A stretch of DNA of 64,000 nucleotides from Hydnum rufescens UP504 (GCA_014904985.1 MU128994.1:41613-105612); one strand, 5' to 3'; positions 11,301 to 22,734 are shown, numbered from the stretch's first letter. Notes: generated from the letters alone by a model not told the origin. Translations and numbers: made by a program.

Positions 11301-12840
11301 AATGTGTCAATCTCTCCTTTTATCTTGAAATTGGAATATCTCCATCAGTTTTGAAGATTTAAACTTCATTTCTTTTTCTCTGTGTATCCCTTAAGTCCGA
11401 CTTTTTCACTTTCTATTGAGTCGAAGTCTGGATTGTATATTAGGTGCAGCTAGCACACAAATTCATTAGTTCTCCCCCTCCCTCCAGTTTGAAGCTCCTT
11501 GAACAGCTGCTGGTTCCTGGGTGATTTCTCACTACAAAAAGCGAATTCTAACTACACTTTGACTAAGGTCTCAAGAAGGGATTCTTAGGGTGTGGTAATT
11601 TGACTGAAAAACACATTCTCACTTAATTGCTTGGGCTTTGTTGGCTCACTGCAATTTCCCCTGTTCAAAAGACCTTCCCCCACTCGGACCTGAACATCTG
11701 GATTAGATCTGTGATCCCCTCTTTCGTCCCCGGCTCAACATCGCGGACAGTAGTTGGATTGGTTATTAACCATCCTGCTTACAATGGCTGATCTGGAATG
11801 ACGCCAACCTGAAATGAAAGATCTTCTCAGAACTCTTGTAAGTACCCAAGAGAAATACTGTCCACTCCCATCTGCTGATACGTCTCATTTGTAGTGCCAC
11901 CTATGTGGAGCGTGCAGAACCTCCCAGTGAGGATCCTGTGGTGGAGTGGGAATGGGTGAAAAAAAGAATTAATGGTAGCCAGGGCAGTAACCATGCTGTG
12001 CAGGTGGCCCTGAGAACTGCTGCCTCGAAGGCTTGGTGTGAGGTGATTAGTGAGTGAACGTCTACCATGGTCAGGATTTCACCCTATGGATTGATTAATT
12101 TTGGGACTCTAGACAATGCCCTTGGGATGGACAATGAGAAGGCTGTCCTCTCAAGGATTGGAAACCGACTGTACACAGGCTGGGACAAGGAAGTGTTTGT
12201 TATCACCAACTTTCCAGACAATGTTCCCTTAGAAAAAATGGAGTCCCTGGGTACTGCACAGAGGTGGTCTTTACTCCAAGCCTGTGTTGTTGGCCTGTTG
12301 GAAAAGGTCCATGGCAAGGTGAGAGTAGTGGAAAACACAAGAATCCAAGTTTCTACTCTCAATCGTGGTAAGAATCTGTTATATCCTCCACAGTTCCACT
12401 TTACTAAATGAGAATATGTAAAGGTCGAATTTCAAAGGAGGGGTGGTTGAAGGATTATGATGATGAGGGCCTGGTCATCACAGTCTCTGGTAAAGCTCTT
12501 TTCACTGTTGGTCAGACCAAGGCGTTTCAAAAAGAAAAGGCTGCAATGGCCAAAGGGAAAGGCAAAGAGAAGCGCAGTGGTAAGGAACTTTGTTCTGTAG
12601 ACTATTCTGTGGGCTGTTCTAATTTTGGTTAAGGTGCAGAGTCGCCCACCACATATCTAAAAAGAAGTGAGTTATTTATTTCTCAGGTCTTGCCCTCTCT
12701 GCAAAGAAAATCTGATGGATCTCTATCTACACCTCTATGGCTATCTCACTCTCATTTTGGCCTGACAGCATACACCAAAGCACAAACCTCAACTGCTGCC
12801 TCTAATCCTCCTGAAACAGGAGAGAGTGAAGAAGAAGATG
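8399..12840 (+). pseudogene. Copy A, gene 2: WN.F-module protein, split by a solo LTR
   Basis: It probably starts at ATG 8399 (MPPHSKTLPSGAKEK, a basic start like MPPKARKTYKRNKR of copy B). A disordered Ser/Pro/Lys-rich segment follows (8662-9384), then an acidic stretch and the conserved module (9770-10181: DNIWNCFQTVFWAQNP and, further on, SKWHVKIKEAAE). The next exon (10269-10403) carries VEVFGFALCQDALDSD and ends ...SRILEW. There a 1380-bp LTR is inserted; beyond it the frame resumes as LIWNDANLK, matching AWLDESFPKDS of copy B. A later block (12067-12411) aligns loosely with the C-terminal helical part of copy B, and Lys-rich and Glu/Asp-rich tails follow up to 12840. Several further stops or shifts are present, so it is a pseudogene. 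Function unknown. Confidence 0.55.
10404..11783 (+). mobile_element. Solo LTR, Ty3/gypsy family, inside copy A gene 2
   Basis: It begins TGTTGGAGGGATAAATCC and ends ATCCTGCTTACA, the same termini (in inverse orientation) as the LTRs at 15435-16802 and 58451-59815. Flanks are ATGG on both sides (10400-10403 and 11784-11787), a 4-bp target duplication. It has no internal coding region, so it is a solo LTR left by LTR-LTR recombination. Much of its interior (GGTACCAAA, TTTTGATCGGAT) is recognisably shared with the other copies but considerably diverged. Confidence 0.85.
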
Positions 12841-12844
12841 AAGA

Positions 12845-13255
12845 TGAAGAGGAATAGGATGTTCCCATCTTTCACTTGTCTGACTTTCCCTTTCTGACTC
12901 CCTTCACTTGAATCTGCCTTCATATCTTCATATACTCTGATCTCAATTACTTTGAATTCTTTCACCCCATGCATGTCAATATGCCCAATAAGATGTGTTA
13001 TACAATGTGTTCCGCCATGCCTTATAGGATGCATTGCTTTCCATGAACCCAGTGTTAGCTTGGACCTTCTATTTGTGGCAGGATTATAGTGTTTTTCTTT
13101 GATTTTTCAGAGGACTGTGAATGGTCTTCTCTTCTAAGGAAACATACCTTCCTCAAATCTGAATTATATATTTTGGATCATTTTGGCCAGCAATAATTGA
13201 TCTTGATGGAATTCTAAAGGATTAAAATCTGGGAAGCATTGGATGCAGCAATTCA
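12845..13255. other. AT-rich intergenic stretch
   Basis: Follows the acidic tail of copy A gene 2, with T-rich tracts and no convincing open frame. I see nothing specific in it. Confidence 0.4.
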
Positions 13256-13259
13256 TTTA

Positions 13260-14425
13260 GCAGGTATTCCAGATTTACTAGTAGGTACTCTAGGGGGTCT
13301 GGCAGGTATTCCAGATTTCATAGTAGGTACTCTAGGGGGTCTAGCAGGTATTCCAGATTTCATAGTAGGTACTCTAGGGGGTCTAGCAGGTATTCCAGAT
13401 TTCATAGTAGGTACTCTAGAGGGTCTAGTAGGTATTCCAGATTTCATAGTAGGTACTCTAGGGGGTCTAGCAGGTATTCCAGATTTCATAGTAGGTACTC
13501 TAGAGGGTCTAGTAGGTATTCCAGATTTCATAGTAGGTACTCTAGGGGGTCTAGCAGGTATTCCAGATTGTAGAGTAGGTACTCTAGGGGGTCTAGCAGG
13601 TATTCCAGATTGTAGAGTAGGTACTCTAGGGGGTCTAGCAGGTATTCCAGATTGTAGAGTAGGTATTCTAGGGGGTCTAGCAGGTATTCTGGATTTCATA
13701 GTAGGTACTCTAGGGGGTCTAGCAGGTATTCTGGATTTTAGAGTAGGTACTCTAGGGGGTCTAGCAGGTATTCTGGATTTTAGAGTAGGTATTCTAGGGG
13801 GTCTAGCAGATATTCTGGATTTTAGAGTAGGTACTCTAGGGGGTCTAGCAGGTATTCTGGATTTGAGAGTAGGTATTCTAGGGGGTCTAGCAGATATTCT
13901 AGATTTGAGAGTAGGTATTCTAGGGGGTCTAGCAGGTATTCTGGATTTTATGGTAGGTATGTTATGGGATCTAGCAGGTATTCTGGATTTTATAGTAGGT
14001 ATTCTAGGGGTTCTAGCAGGTGTTCGGGATTTCATAGTAGATATTCTAGGGGGTCCAGTAGGTGTTCTGAATTTCATAGTAGGTATTCTCTGTGGTCTAG
14101 CAGGTATTCCCAATTTTATAGTGGGTATCCTATGGGGTGTAGTACATGTTCTAAGGTGCATAGTCAGTATTCTATGGGATGTAGTAGGTATTTCAAGTTG
14201 TATAGACAGTATTGTGTGGAGCATAGCAGGTGTTCTATGAGGCAGAGCAAGTGTTACAAGGTATATAGTAGGTATTCTGTGGAGCATAGCAGGTGTCACA
14301 GCAAGCATAGTAGGTGTTCAGACTATGCTAGTAGGTTCCTGGCCAATGATAGTTGGTGTTAAATCACTGCATAGCAGGAAATAATACATGTATAGTAGGT
14401 GATATGGCCTCTGTAGTAGGTGATA
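13260..14425. repeat. 42-bp minisatellite made of two 21-bp halves
   Basis: About 25 units of 42 bp, each composed of AGCAGGTATTCCAGATTTCAT-like and AGTAGGTACTCTAGGGGGTCT-like 21-bp halves, become progressively diverged after 13960 and fade out near 14425. Because the unit is a multiple of three without stops, the array is open for more than 330 codons on both strands (plus-strand heptads of the type LAGIPDF IVGTLGG; minus-strand RIPTLKS-type). I treat the long frames as by-products of the repeat, since no start context, intron or non-repeat domain supports a gene. Confidence 0.9.
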
Positions 14426-14439
14426 ACCTGATATCCAGA

Positions 14440-15170
14440 TACCCTTCAAGGGGGGGGTTTCATACATTAAAATGGGGCCTTGAAGGGGTCAAAGTAGTTT
14501 CCCTGGGCTGTCGATTGTGGGGGTTTGAACACCTCAAGGACAATCAAATCAAGCAGTTTTTGATGATGACGAGGAGGGGCAACTCTACCAAGTCATTGGT
14601 GGCCATCGCCAGAGACCCTGAGGACCGAGAGTGCCTTCATCAAGACATAGGACGGCTGCATTCTGGGGTGTATCAAAGGCCTTCATCTTTGGCAAGTAAT
14701 CTGGTGGCATTCCCCAAGTGGAGCTTGTGGATGACAGGAAAGGAGCCACCCTGTGTTCGCCCAATTGAGATGTCGAACTCGAAGTGGAAGGCGACTGAGT
14801 CCGTGGAAAAGGACTCTACTGCGAAGTGTGTATGGAGCGAGGGGAAATCACCTGCCACCAATGTGGCTTCGAGTGCTGAATCTAGCTCGACTGATTTAGC
14901 TTCTGCAGCAACACAATTGAGGTTTCTGAAGTTTCAGAAGAAACACCAGGACCCCATGGTTCTGGTTTGGTCCAATGGGGGCAGTGATGGAAGCATGAAG
15001 GGCACGATTGATGGCGTCTGCACACATCATCTACCCCGACAGTATTTTATTCCTTCAGCTACGGCCCTTTTCAAATCTGTGGCCCCTTCTTTCCACCCCT
15101 TTCTACCGTACCCCCTTTCTTTTAATGGCCTTTCTTTTCCCACCTTCGCCACTTCCCCACCTGTGTGATG
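14440..15170 (+). pseudogene. Family E hypothetical protein, 5'-truncated copy
   Basis: A plus-strand frame that starts in the tail of the minisatellite carries LWGFEHLKDNQIKQFLMMT, then RRGNSTKSLVAIARDP, later SSAESSSTDLASAATQ and PMVLVWSNGG. All four segments recur in the same order in the minus-strand gene at 46.06-47.4 kb (WGFERLKDIKIKWFLTMT, RGNSAKNLTSVARDP, SSSSTEVG, KVLIWAEGGG). The part upstream of the WGFE motif in that gene is missing here, replaced by minisatellite sequence, so this copy is truncated. No known domain was recognised. The KDZ repeats begin just downstream. Confidence 0.55.
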
Positions 15171-15276
15171 TCCTGGTGCTATTGTTCCACTCATTCCAGC
15201 GCAAAAATGTAGCATATGGATTTGTCATGATGTGCAATATTATTAATAGTAATGTCAATGTGACATTGCTGCTCTC

Positions 15277-15434
15277 TCTCAAGGCACTGGGTAGTGTCAC
15301 ACTGCAGTTTCAACTGAGTCGCCACTATCCATGCCTTCTCTTGTGCAGATCCCCTGTTTTTTTTCCAGCGTTATCTCACTCAAGGCACTGGGTAGTGTCA
15401 CACTGCAGTTTTGACTGCAGTCACCACTATCCGT
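15277..15434 (+). repeat. KDZ 5' tandem repeats, part before the solo LTR
   Basis: About one and a half units of the repeat described at 16803-18040 (GGGTAGTGTCACACTGCAGTTT...GTCACCACTATCC). The last unit is cut at CACTATCCGT by the LTR and continues after it as CCATGTTCTTGCAC. Confidence 0.8.
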
Positions 15435-16802
15435 TGTAAGCAGGAATCTCCTAAGAGACTATGCCACAGTCCAAGATTGTTGAATCGAGGATGAAAGGAG
15501 AGGGCCATGGAATCAATCCGTAGGTTAAGGTCCAATTGAATGAAAGGCCTTGAGGTTGAGAAATTGTCTTGCTAGGGCAGGCTTGCTCTAACAATGAATG
15601 AACAGAGGATTTGATTCAGAAATCACACTGATGGCTCTCCTATTGAGGGCCTATCCGAAATGTGAACAACACTAGATGTATTCTGGAAGTCACCCTGATA
15701 CCAACAGCTGTCCTTCAAGACTTTAGAGACTGAGGATGAGGGGGAAATCAATCAAAATTTGCATCCCCTGCACTTAATATACATCTTGGAATAATGCCAT
15801 GGTAACTGGAAGAAAGGTGGGGTTAAGGCGAAAATAATGAAAAAGAGATCAAGGCAAAAGCTTCAAAACTGAAGGAGATATTCAATTAACAAGTCAGAAT
15901 AGAGGAATATGGCTTAACCAAGATATTCCTCCTCTCCTACTGAACAGAATCCCTTGAGGATAGGTAGAACTGGTCGCCCTAGACATACCCTCCATCAGAC
16001 ATAGGGTGCCGGAACCATAATTGCCTATAGTAATCAGAAAAGCAGAGGTAAAAGTGAAATGAGACATGGGGAGACTAAATTACAGACAATCGAGTTCTAA
16101 TCCACTCATTTTTCCCTTGGTACCATTCGATGCTGATTTTTAGCATCTTTCCAGGGGTGGTTGTTTCTAACAAATCGGATCAAAACTGGTGGAGATATTC
16201 GTGAAATACTGAAGGATAGTGTGGAGCATGAGGTAAAATCAACCTGGAGGATGCAGTTCCCATCCGATAAACGCATATGTGGTACCGTTGGATAGGTATT
16301 GATCGTAGCTTTCTGGGCGCCATCTTTCCGAGTCGATCCGATCAAAAACAAGGGAGATATTCGCAAAACACTCCTTGAGAGTATGGGAATAGCCCCTATT
16401 TAACATGTGACTAATCCGCGAGTTGGATCCAAAGGATTAGGCAATCTTGATTATATAATTGGGACTCGTATATCCCTGCCGAGGCAATGAGCAATGCATA
16501 ATGGATTGAGTACCAAACAAAACAGGGCAAGTTGAATTGCCTGAGCCACAGTTGGCTGGGCTTGAAGTAACTACAATTTGAGGTAGTCTGTTGAAGACTC
16601 AGAGATGGACAAATAAATGTCTTGTGTACAAGGTAGAGGAAAAGAGATATAAAATGGGTCTTGGAAATTGAAATCCACGTCATATGGCAATCAAAGGAAC
16701 GGCAGGTAATTGAAGGATTGGAATTGAATAAATTGGATTCGTTTGAGGAGGTAGTTGGGTCCTGATGCAGAATCTATGTAGTAGGGTTTTATCCCTCTGA
16801 CA
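15435..16802 (-). mobile_element. Solo LTR, Ty3/gypsy family, inside the KDZ repeats
   Basis: Read on the plus strand it runs from TGTAAGCAGG to ATCCCTCTGACA, i.e. the element lies on the minus strand. It matches the LTR at 58451-59815 over its whole length (1368 versus 1365 bp). Flanking tetranucleotides are CCGT (15431-15434) and CCAT (16803-16806), a 4-bp target duplication with one difference. No internal region is present. Differences from the 58.4-kb LTR are rich in C/T and G/A changes, several at CpG. Short ORFs inside it are not genes. Confidence 0.87.
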
Positions 16803-18040
16803 CCATGTTCTTGCACAGATCCTCTGTTGTTTTTGAACATTATCTCACTCACCCGTCACCTCGTCACCCTCTCTCAAGGCACCGGGTAGTGTCACACCAC
16901 AGTTTTGCAGTTGCCACTATCTGTGCCATCTCTTGCATGGATCCTCTGTTTGTTCAAGCATTATCTCACTTGCACGTCACCTCATCACCCTCCTCAAGGC
17001 ACCGGGTAGTGTCACACTGCAGTTTCAACTGCAGTCACCACTATCCATGCTATTTATTACACAAACCAGCTCTTTTTTCTGAGCATTATCTCGCTCACAC
17101 ATCACCTCATTGCCCTCTCTCAAGGCACTGGGTAGTGTCACCGCGGTTTTGTCTGCAGTCGCTACTATCCTTGCCACTTCTTGCTTGAACCAGCTCTTTT
17201 TTATCTCACCCATACATCATCTCATCACCCTCTCTCAACACATTGGGTAGTGTCACACCGCGGTTTTGTCTGCAGTTGCCACTATCCATGCCATCTCTCG
17301 AGCGAACCAGCTCTTTTTTTCAACTGTTATCTCGCCCATACATCATCTCATCACCCTCCCTCAAAGCATCAGGTAGTGTCACACTGTGGTTTTGTCTGCA
17401 GTTGCCACTATCCGTGCCACCTCTTGCACGAACCAGCTCTTTTTTTATCTATCTCGTCACCCTCTCTCAAAGCATTGGGTAGTGTCACACCGCGGTTTTG
17501 TCTGCAGTTGCCACTATCTGTGCCATCTCTTGAGCAAACCAGCTCTTTTTTTCAACTGTTATCTCACCCATACACCATCTCATCACCCTCTCTCAAAGCA
17601 TCGGGTAGTGTCACACCACAGTTCTGTCTGCAGTCGCCACTATCTGTGCCATCTCTTGAGTGAACCAGCTCTTTTTTTCAACTGTTATCTCACCCATACA
17701 CCATCTTGTCACCCTCTCTCAAAGCATTGGGTAGTGTCACACCGCAGTTCTGTCTGCAGTCGCCACTATCCATGCCATCTCTTGTGCAAACTAGCTCTTT
17801 TTCAAGCGTTACCTCGCCTGTACATCATCCTGCCACCCTCCCTCAAAGCATTGGGTAGTGTCACACTGCAGTTTCATCTGCAGTCGCCATTATCCGTGCC
17901 ATCTCTTGCGTGAACCAGCTCTTTTTTCGAGTTTTTTCTCGCTACCCTGTCACCATCTCAAAGCATCGGGTAGTGTCACACTGCAGTTTCACCTGCAGTC
18001 ACCATTATTCTTGCCAGTCATGCAGTGCAGTCTCTTGCGA
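16803..18040 (+). repeat. KDZ 5' tandem repeats, about 105-126 bp units
   Basis: At least ten head-to-tail units, with GGGTAGTGTCACACCGC marking each unit at 16883, 17003, 17129, 17245, 17371 (AGGTAG), 17477, 17603, 17729, 17853 and 17968. Each unit continues TTTTGTCTGCAGTCGCCACTATCC, GCCATCTCTTG, and a pyrimidine-rich part with CAGCTCTTTTTT. The array ends just before the KDZ ORF. The same unit in reverse orientation lies upstream of two minus-strand KDZ fragments (35095-35430 and 37840-38870), so it belongs to the transposon. Long open frames across it are repeat artefacts. Confidence 0.88.
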
Positions 18041-18164
18041 TGAATTGGCCATCCATCCATTGTCAAGTTTTTTCTCACCCACACACCACCTCGCCTATCA
18101 TTTCGTTCCTATTGTACAGCCTCATCAATACCATTTCCAGAGTTTGTTGCTCTGCTTTCACATA

Positions 18165-20603
18165 ATGTTGGCTGCAGTCGTGGCTGCCAAGAAGAGGAGG
18201 GAGAAACGAACACACCAAAAACAAAAACTACCTCCAAATCAAGGTAGTGAGCATGAGCCCCCTCCATCCAAAAGGCCTAGGCACATGATGGCCCCTTCTA
18301 TACCTGCATCTGCCCAAGACATTGCCGATTCGCCTTTGCCCTCCCTCTGAAACATCAGTCTCGCCTCGATTCCCTCCTGATCCTCCCCTTACACATTCCG
18401 AGTACTTCAGCTGGGATCATGTGGATGTGCAATATGCAGCTGAAATGAGCCAGAGTAAAATACAAGTAATGAAGGACAAACAATCTCAGCATGCACTTCA
18501 TAAACTTGCTCAAGCAGATAGATGGAACAGAGAGGTGTTACCCAGCCTTATCCGTCCCTACATGAAGGTCACTCGGGGGCGCTTCTCAGACCTCTCAGCA
18601 GAAGAGCCCCATAGTCCTGCAGTATGTAGATGTGGGGCACCTCGACCCCTTCGGGTTCTCTGCGTTTCCATGGAGCGACTGGAAGAGGTTGTGCTGATGG
18701 TCTGTCCATGCCGTCTGGCTGCCATCCAGCTTGTCAAGTGCAGTTTCTTCCCATGTGCACCTCTTTTCCCCACATTGGCAGTCAGTCTCGACATGCTTGA
18801 ATTTGTGGCCTCCCTATTTCTTCATATGGCACCCAATGAAAGAGCATGGGCCGCAACTCTGGTCGAGTACCTCAAAGCTCGTGGCTATGAGTTTGCAACA
18901 GGAGATTCATTTCGGCGACACTTTGTGAATGCACTTGTCGCACTATCAGGTGCTTGTTTGGTTGGTCAGGGCAGAGATTACTCAAATTGTGCAGGATGAT
19001 AAGAGAGGGTTGATCTCAGAGTTGGACGAGAGAACGCCGGTACATGAGCAGGGATATGTCAATGTTCAGAGTGATCTGAAGCTGTTTGCAAACTCAACTC
19101 CTACAAATGCTTCAGTTAATGCTCCTGCCACCATTCTCACTTACTGTGTGTCTGCCGATCTGCCTCCTGATGTCTGCTCAAATTTCATTCCTGCCGACCA
19201 TACCCGCCCCAGTGAATACTTGAGGTCATGATGCCCACTTTGTTTTGGAGGAAATCATACAGACACATGTAATATGCTGTGAGTAGGCTATTATCTGTGA
19301 CAAGCCGGGATAATAGTCATTCTGACTGCAATGAAACTTGTAGAGTCCAGCTCATAGTTTGCATTGATGCAAATTTCCAACTTAAGCGGATCTGCAATGA
19401 AGACCGACGACATGGTCATGAGGGAGAGACAGGGGCATGCGATCCCCCAGTCACTTCACCCAAGACAATCATGTTGTCGAGGGACTATTTGGAGTCCTGG
19501 GAAAGGAAAATCCTGGAGACTCGTCCTGCAAGGCCAGCATGCATGGGACCGAAACGCACAGCCAACAAGGGCACCGATTATTACGCAGATCACCCAGGAG
19601 GATGATACTGGTGGAACCAGGCCTCCATGCACCGAACTCGACCTATGATGCATGTCGGCAGTCATTTATTGCTGCAGATGAAGATCGCATCAAGGCGTCA
19701 ACCCAGTATTTTGAAGATACTGGGGTAATAGCTCTACTGTGCCGTCATGACATACCACTTGCTGTTGCAAGCATGTGGACTGCAGGAGAGAAGCAGTTCT
19801 ATGTCTTTGCGCTGTTGGAGACCATCCTGAAGCACGTACCGAGTCACTGGAGAATTGGGGCCCTGTATGACATTGGCTGTCAGATGGACCAGACTCTGAA
19901 AAAGTGGAGATTCATGCTGGAATGGCTGCCTCGCTTGGAGTGGGGGTTTCGATTTTCCATGTGTATGGTCATCAATGGGCATGCCAGCTCTGGTATCATC
20001 CTCGCAAATCAGAGCTCTGGGGACTCTCAGATGGCGAAGGGTGTGAGCGGTTTTGGAGTGAGCTTCACAGGCTTATCCCTGGGTTGCGGGTGACAGGCTA
20101 TCACCGGCGTCTCTTCATTCTTGACCTCCAGGTGGAGCACATTGATGACAGGGAAGCGCATGGGAATGGGAAAGTGGCTCCAAGGTTGAATTGATCGGTT
20201 GCAGCACCGCCTAGAAGAGGCAGAGATGAAGCTTGGTGACCGCTCTCCCAGTTACTTAATGGAGCAGTTCAAAGCCCAACAAGAATATCACAGCCAACCT
20301 GTTTCACGCCAGTCTCAGATGAAAGGTGCCTGAGCTGTGGAATGGATCATATCTCTGACGGCAACCCTTGAGGCTCAGTGAGGGAATCTCAAGGATTTTA
20401 TTGCTGAGGGGAATGATTTGGTCCAATATGACATGACTGCAAGCAATGAAGTGCAGGCGGAGTGGCAGGAAAAAGTCAGGCTGCTGAAGGAGGCCATCCG
20501 GCAATTGGAGACCATGATCAACAAGAAGACCAATGAGCTGCGGCTAACTGACCATGTGTCTGCATCTGAGTTAAATAGGCTCAAGAAGGATAAATGGGTC
20601 AAT
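18165..20603 (+). pseudogene. KDZ transposase, N-terminal part (CxC1 cluster and catalytic domain)
   Basis: It starts at ATG 18165 (MLAAVVAAKKRREKR). The CxC1-type cluster at 18630-18790 shows CRCGAPRPLRVLC, then VCPCRLAAIQLVKCSFFPCA, and is followed by AWAATLVEYLKARGYEF. The KDZ domain follows: VCIDANFQLKR (19345-19380), AADEDRIKASTQYFEDTG, LLCRHDIPLAVASMWTAGEK, ALYDIGCQMDQTLKKW and, in another frame, VYGHQWACQLWYHPRKSE and GLSDGEGCERFWSELHRLIP (20000-20070). A coiled-coil region follows up to ELNRLKKDKWVN at 20603. The reading frame changes or stops near 18335, 18940, 19235, 19440, 19945 and 20200-20340. A few may be introns, but as a whole it is decayed. A Harbinger element interrupts it at 20604; the frame resumes at 24066. 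Confidence 0.9.
20601..20603. other. Target-site duplication of the Harbinger element, left
   Basis: AAT immediately precedes the AGGGGGTTTC terminus and is repeated at 24063-24065. A 3-bp duplication is the rule for PIF/Harbinger elements. Confidence 0.85.
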
Positions 20604-20863
20604 AGGGGGTTTCACACCGCGAGAATTTCTTGGGAATTGAGCTGGAATCACAGTGAGAATTGATTTTGGAATCAAGCTGGAATCCAGATTCTAGCTTCAG
20701 ATTCCAGGGAATGTAATTCGCGCTCCTGGGCTGGAATTGACATGAAACTGGATTCTCACTCTTGGAATCCCACCTGGAATCTGCTGATGTCCCAATTGAT
20801 TATGAAATAACTATACAGTTCCTTCACCTTTCCTATCTGAGTGACTCTGCCCTTAACCCTACT

Positions 20864-22306
20864 ATGGCAGGCAATGCCAGCAAGCGCAAAGCCAGCACCA
20901 TTCCGGTAGAGGAAGACAGTGCTAGCTCCAACAGTGAAGATGCCCCCAAGCCAAGGCCCAAGCACGCAAAGAGTACTCAATCAACCCCTGCAACAAAGGC
21001 TCGTGCTGTCAGCTTACCGTGGAAGTCAAAGCCTTTGTGGACATGGTTAATGGTCCAGAAGCTCACTGAGGAGCCTCAATTTTTCCTTGCTCTCTTCTCA
21101 GACTCTGTGGCAGCTGCTAAGCTAGAAGACCCCCCCTGTCCAGAAAAATGGGGTGGTGAAAGGGGTGCTCCATCAGGAACTTGCAGCATATATCTTTGAG
21201 GAGGATCCTGAGCAAAGGAGAAGTATGCCATGAAACTGAAGGAGTTTGCAAAGTCAGTAGGCTCTCAGCTCAAAACGTACGTTTCCATGCCTACTCCTAC
21301 TAGTACTACTACTAAGGAGGATCCCAGCCTTTGCAATGAGTATAAGGACCTCAAATCTACACTCAACTCTATGGGCATGGCATAAAACCCTCAGATGTTC
21401 AAGACAGTACTCCTTGCATAATGCAATAGGTACATATTTGGCACCATGTCAGCTCTGTATATTTCTGAGATCCTTCCCTTTGAGTTGAAATAAAGAAGAC
21501 CTTTCCTTGGTGGATGACTTCCACAGTTTCTGGATGGACCTGCCAAACTATAACCTGATTGGTGTCACAAATAGTTCAACTGCAACAGCTGAGGAGTGCT
21601 CTGATGCATTTCAAGGATTGCTGGCAGGCAATCAGGACGCAGGGCTCAAGGTTGATTCGGGGGGCTTGATAATCGATGGAAAAGAGCATGAGGTTGAGCC
21701 CGAGAATGAAGAACTTGTAAGTCTTGTATGTGGATTTATGTCGCACACACTGATTTTGATGTAGGATCACCCTGTGTCTCCAATGTGGTCTTTAACTCAG
21801 ATCCAACAGCATGACACTGCCACGGCTTATTCCCATTCTGCGTCATCCCCTTCCCCGGTATTCACATGTGAAAGCACCAGCTCGGCTGTTCATTCCATAA
21901 CCCGAATCCTGCCTCTCTGAATAAGTCCAAGAAGTCCTCCACATCCCGCTGTACCCTCATGCCTCTGGAGTGCTTTGAAAAGTCCCAGGCAAGTGATCAA
22001 GAGCTGTTCAAGATGAAGCAAGAATTGGAAGTGAGCATGAAGCTAGTAAAGTTAGAGGCAAAGGAGAGGCTGCGGATGGAGGAGTTGAAGGTACAAGAGC
22101 ACAGGGATATCTGCCAGCTTGAATTCCAGCATGAGTTGCAGGTTCGCGAGGATAATAGGTGGCGTGAGGATCATGAATATGAGGCTGCTCGCCTCCAAGC
22201 TATCTTAGGACATTCTACTCAAGTTGGTAGTGCATTCCACCCTCCACTTCCCTTTGAGTCGGGCTCCCAGCAGTGGTCATCAGGTACATCTGGCCCTATG
22301 CAGTAA
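20864..22306 (+). pseudogene. Harbinger Myb/SANT-like accessory protein
   Basis: It starts at ATG 20864 (MAGNASKRKASTIPVEED). An acidic and Lys-rich N-terminus is followed by a SANT-like segment (WTWLMVQKLTEEPQFFLALF), then a frame change to KYAMKLKEFAKSVGSQLKTY, a short linker, and a FHSFWMDLPNYNLIGV motif (21520-21570) typical of the companion protein of basidiomycete Harbinger elements. The C-terminal part (21959-22306) is a charged helical segment (MKQELEVSMKLVKLEAKERL). In this superfamily the protein brings the transposase to the element ends and the nucleus. Stops at about 21200, 21385, 21490 and 21765 (some possibly intronic) indicate a decayed copy. Confidence 0.7.
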
Positions 22307-22681
22307 TAATTTTTGTACTATGGATTATCTATTCAACATGTAGGGCATGAAATAATTTTGCCTTCAGTTGATGTTGTTGTCTCTCCCCAGGTGAAACCCG
22401 ACCTTGAAGTGCACTACCCTCAGCAGCATCCGCAATATCAAGGTCATGGCTATCATCCCATTTGTGCTCATACCTTCACATAGCATGTGCATGGTGAACT
22501 CATCATCATCCTAACAGCCATTTTCAATATCAAGTATTACATTATGCAACACAAGGCATGTCTCTACCCATTTCAGAGCCAGAAGATGGTCACATACAGT
22601 AGAGATCTGTTGATGGAGGCCACAAAGTGATGAGAAGCACCCTTTGAGCATACCTATCGTGTGTTCAGATTTAATCCGAAT

Positions 22682-22734
22682 CTATTATAGGCAGGTGTAA
22701 GGCATCTGTATGGAGATGATTTCTCATGGCACAC
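22682..22734 (-). other. Intron 2 of the Harbinger transposase (53 bp)
   Basis: On the minus strand it starts GTGTGCC after ...CATCTGTCAAAG and ends CCTATAATAG. Removing it joins HLSK to IRIKSEHTIG, restoring the conserved motif with the catalytic Glu. Confidence 0.8.

Noticed and set aside
13239..14308. Long ORFs (333 and 351 codons) over the minisatellite
   Set aside because: They consist only of the 42-bp unit, exist on both strands at once, and have no flanking domain, so they are explained by a stop-free repeat of a length divisible by three.
13260..14425. CRISPR array
   Set aside because: Units are contiguous and of even length with no unique spacers, and the genome is eukaryotic. The same holds for the 69-bp and 40-bp arrays.
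13230..14425. Telomeric or subtelomeric repeat
   Set aside because: The unit GGTACTCTAGGGGGTCTAGCA is not a TTAGGG-type repeat, and no TTAGGG array was seen.
16805..18040. Series of ORFs with repeated CHYPCHL/SPSLKALGSVT-like text
   Set aside because: They are translations of the KDZ 5' tandem repeats in several frames, not genes.
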